Source: Elephas maximus indicus (taxonomy: Eukaryota > Chordata > Mammalia > Proboscidea > Elephantidae). From it: 64,000 nt of DNA. The notes beneath the pieces were generated by a model, which saw nothing but the letters and a program-made list of their open reading frames with translations, searched no databases and was not told the origin of the DNA. Position numbers and translations under genes: made by a program. Below, piece by piece: positions 63,766 to 64,000 of this stretch (positions within the stretch are counted from its first letter, which is position 1; each line of letters begins with the position of its first letter). The stretch covers positions 51,688,001 to 51,752,000 of the forward strand of contig NC_064834.1 of the NCBI RefSeq assembly GCF_024166365.1, written 5' to 3'.

Positions 63766-64000
63766 AAATTCTCTAACTAGATAGCAGACAAGAGTCATCT
63801 TAGGTGAAGGGAAGGGCAACGCACAATACAGGGGCTATCAGGACAACTAGCATAATCTAAGAAGTTTCCTGAACACAACCAAATACTTTGAGGGACAGAG
63901 TAGCAGGGCTGGGGGTCTGGGGACCACAGATTCGAGGGACATCTATAACAAAGCTTATTAGGAAAATGTTCTGCATCCCACTTTGGTGAGTACTGTCTGG

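Larger units (their letters stand above)
57157..64000 (+). mobile_element. L1-E: near-full-length L1, cut by the window end
   Basis: 5' end GGGTGGGGCCAAGATGGCAG, of the same 5'UTR type as L1-A. Then ORF1, ORF2 and a 3'UTR that leaves the window at 64000. Inserted in CYP2C intron 7, antisense to the gene. The 3' target duplication is outside the window. Confidence 0.92.

Overview
This window is mammalian nuclear DNA, almost certainly from an afrotherian, with elephant or a close relative the best guess. It is studded with tRNA-derived SINEs whose sense form begins near CCCTGGTGGC and ends near GAGTCGGAATCGACTC. That is the AfroSINE family, and its RTE-clade LINE partner is also present. Young L1 elements, ERVL-MaLR-type LTRs and old MIR, L2, L1M and MER5A-like debris fill most of the remaining space. 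No bacterial, phage or CRISPR-type system is present.

Only two host genes are visible, both on the minus strand. (1) CPN1, the catalytic chain of plasma carboxypeptidase N, is represented by exon 1 (13049-13271, ATG and signal peptide), exon 2 (4521-4717, HxxE zinc ligands), exon 3 (2688-2843) and part of exon 4 (1-181, third zinc-ligand His). The reading frame is continuous across all three junctions. (2) A cytochrome P450 of the CYP2C subfamily is represented by exon 8 (55708-55849, exactly 142 bp) and the terminal exon 9 (47926-48107, 182 bp, stop codon). Both have intact splice sites and an intact heme-binding motif. Its position beside CPN1 suggests the CYP2C23 (mouse Cyp2c44) locus. Exons 1-7 lie beyond the window.

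Layout. 0-13.3 kb: CPN1 exons 4 to 1, with introns holding SINEs, MIR and L2 remnants, an intronic duplication and a MaLR provirus (5650-9413) with nested insertions. 13.3-18.4 kb: CPN1 upstream region, then an L1M carrying an LTR and a SINE. 18.4-26.3 kb: L1-B, full length on the minus strand, with tandem about 210-bp monomers in its 5'UTR. 27.9-42.0 kb: L1-A (plus strand, 15-bp target-site duplication), split by a U6 snRNA/L1 chimera (30864-37458) with a perfect 14-bp target-site duplication. 42-47.9 kb: intergenic, with L1, RTE and LTR fragments. 48-57 kb: CYP2C exons 9 and 8; intron 8 contains an RTE LINE (48802-54982) that itself contains a 3-kb L1 fragment. 57.2-64 kb: L1-E, nearly full length and running off the end.

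The most noteworthy structures are the nested near-full-length U6-L1 chimera with a splice-like gap in its L1 5'UTR; the inverted pair of L1 segments (50465-53457 and 60582-63602) that share the same degenerate mutations and flank CYP2C exon 8; and the monomeric L1 promoter region. Identities were judged by eye. Repeat boundaries are approximate unless a target-site duplication or splice site fixes them.
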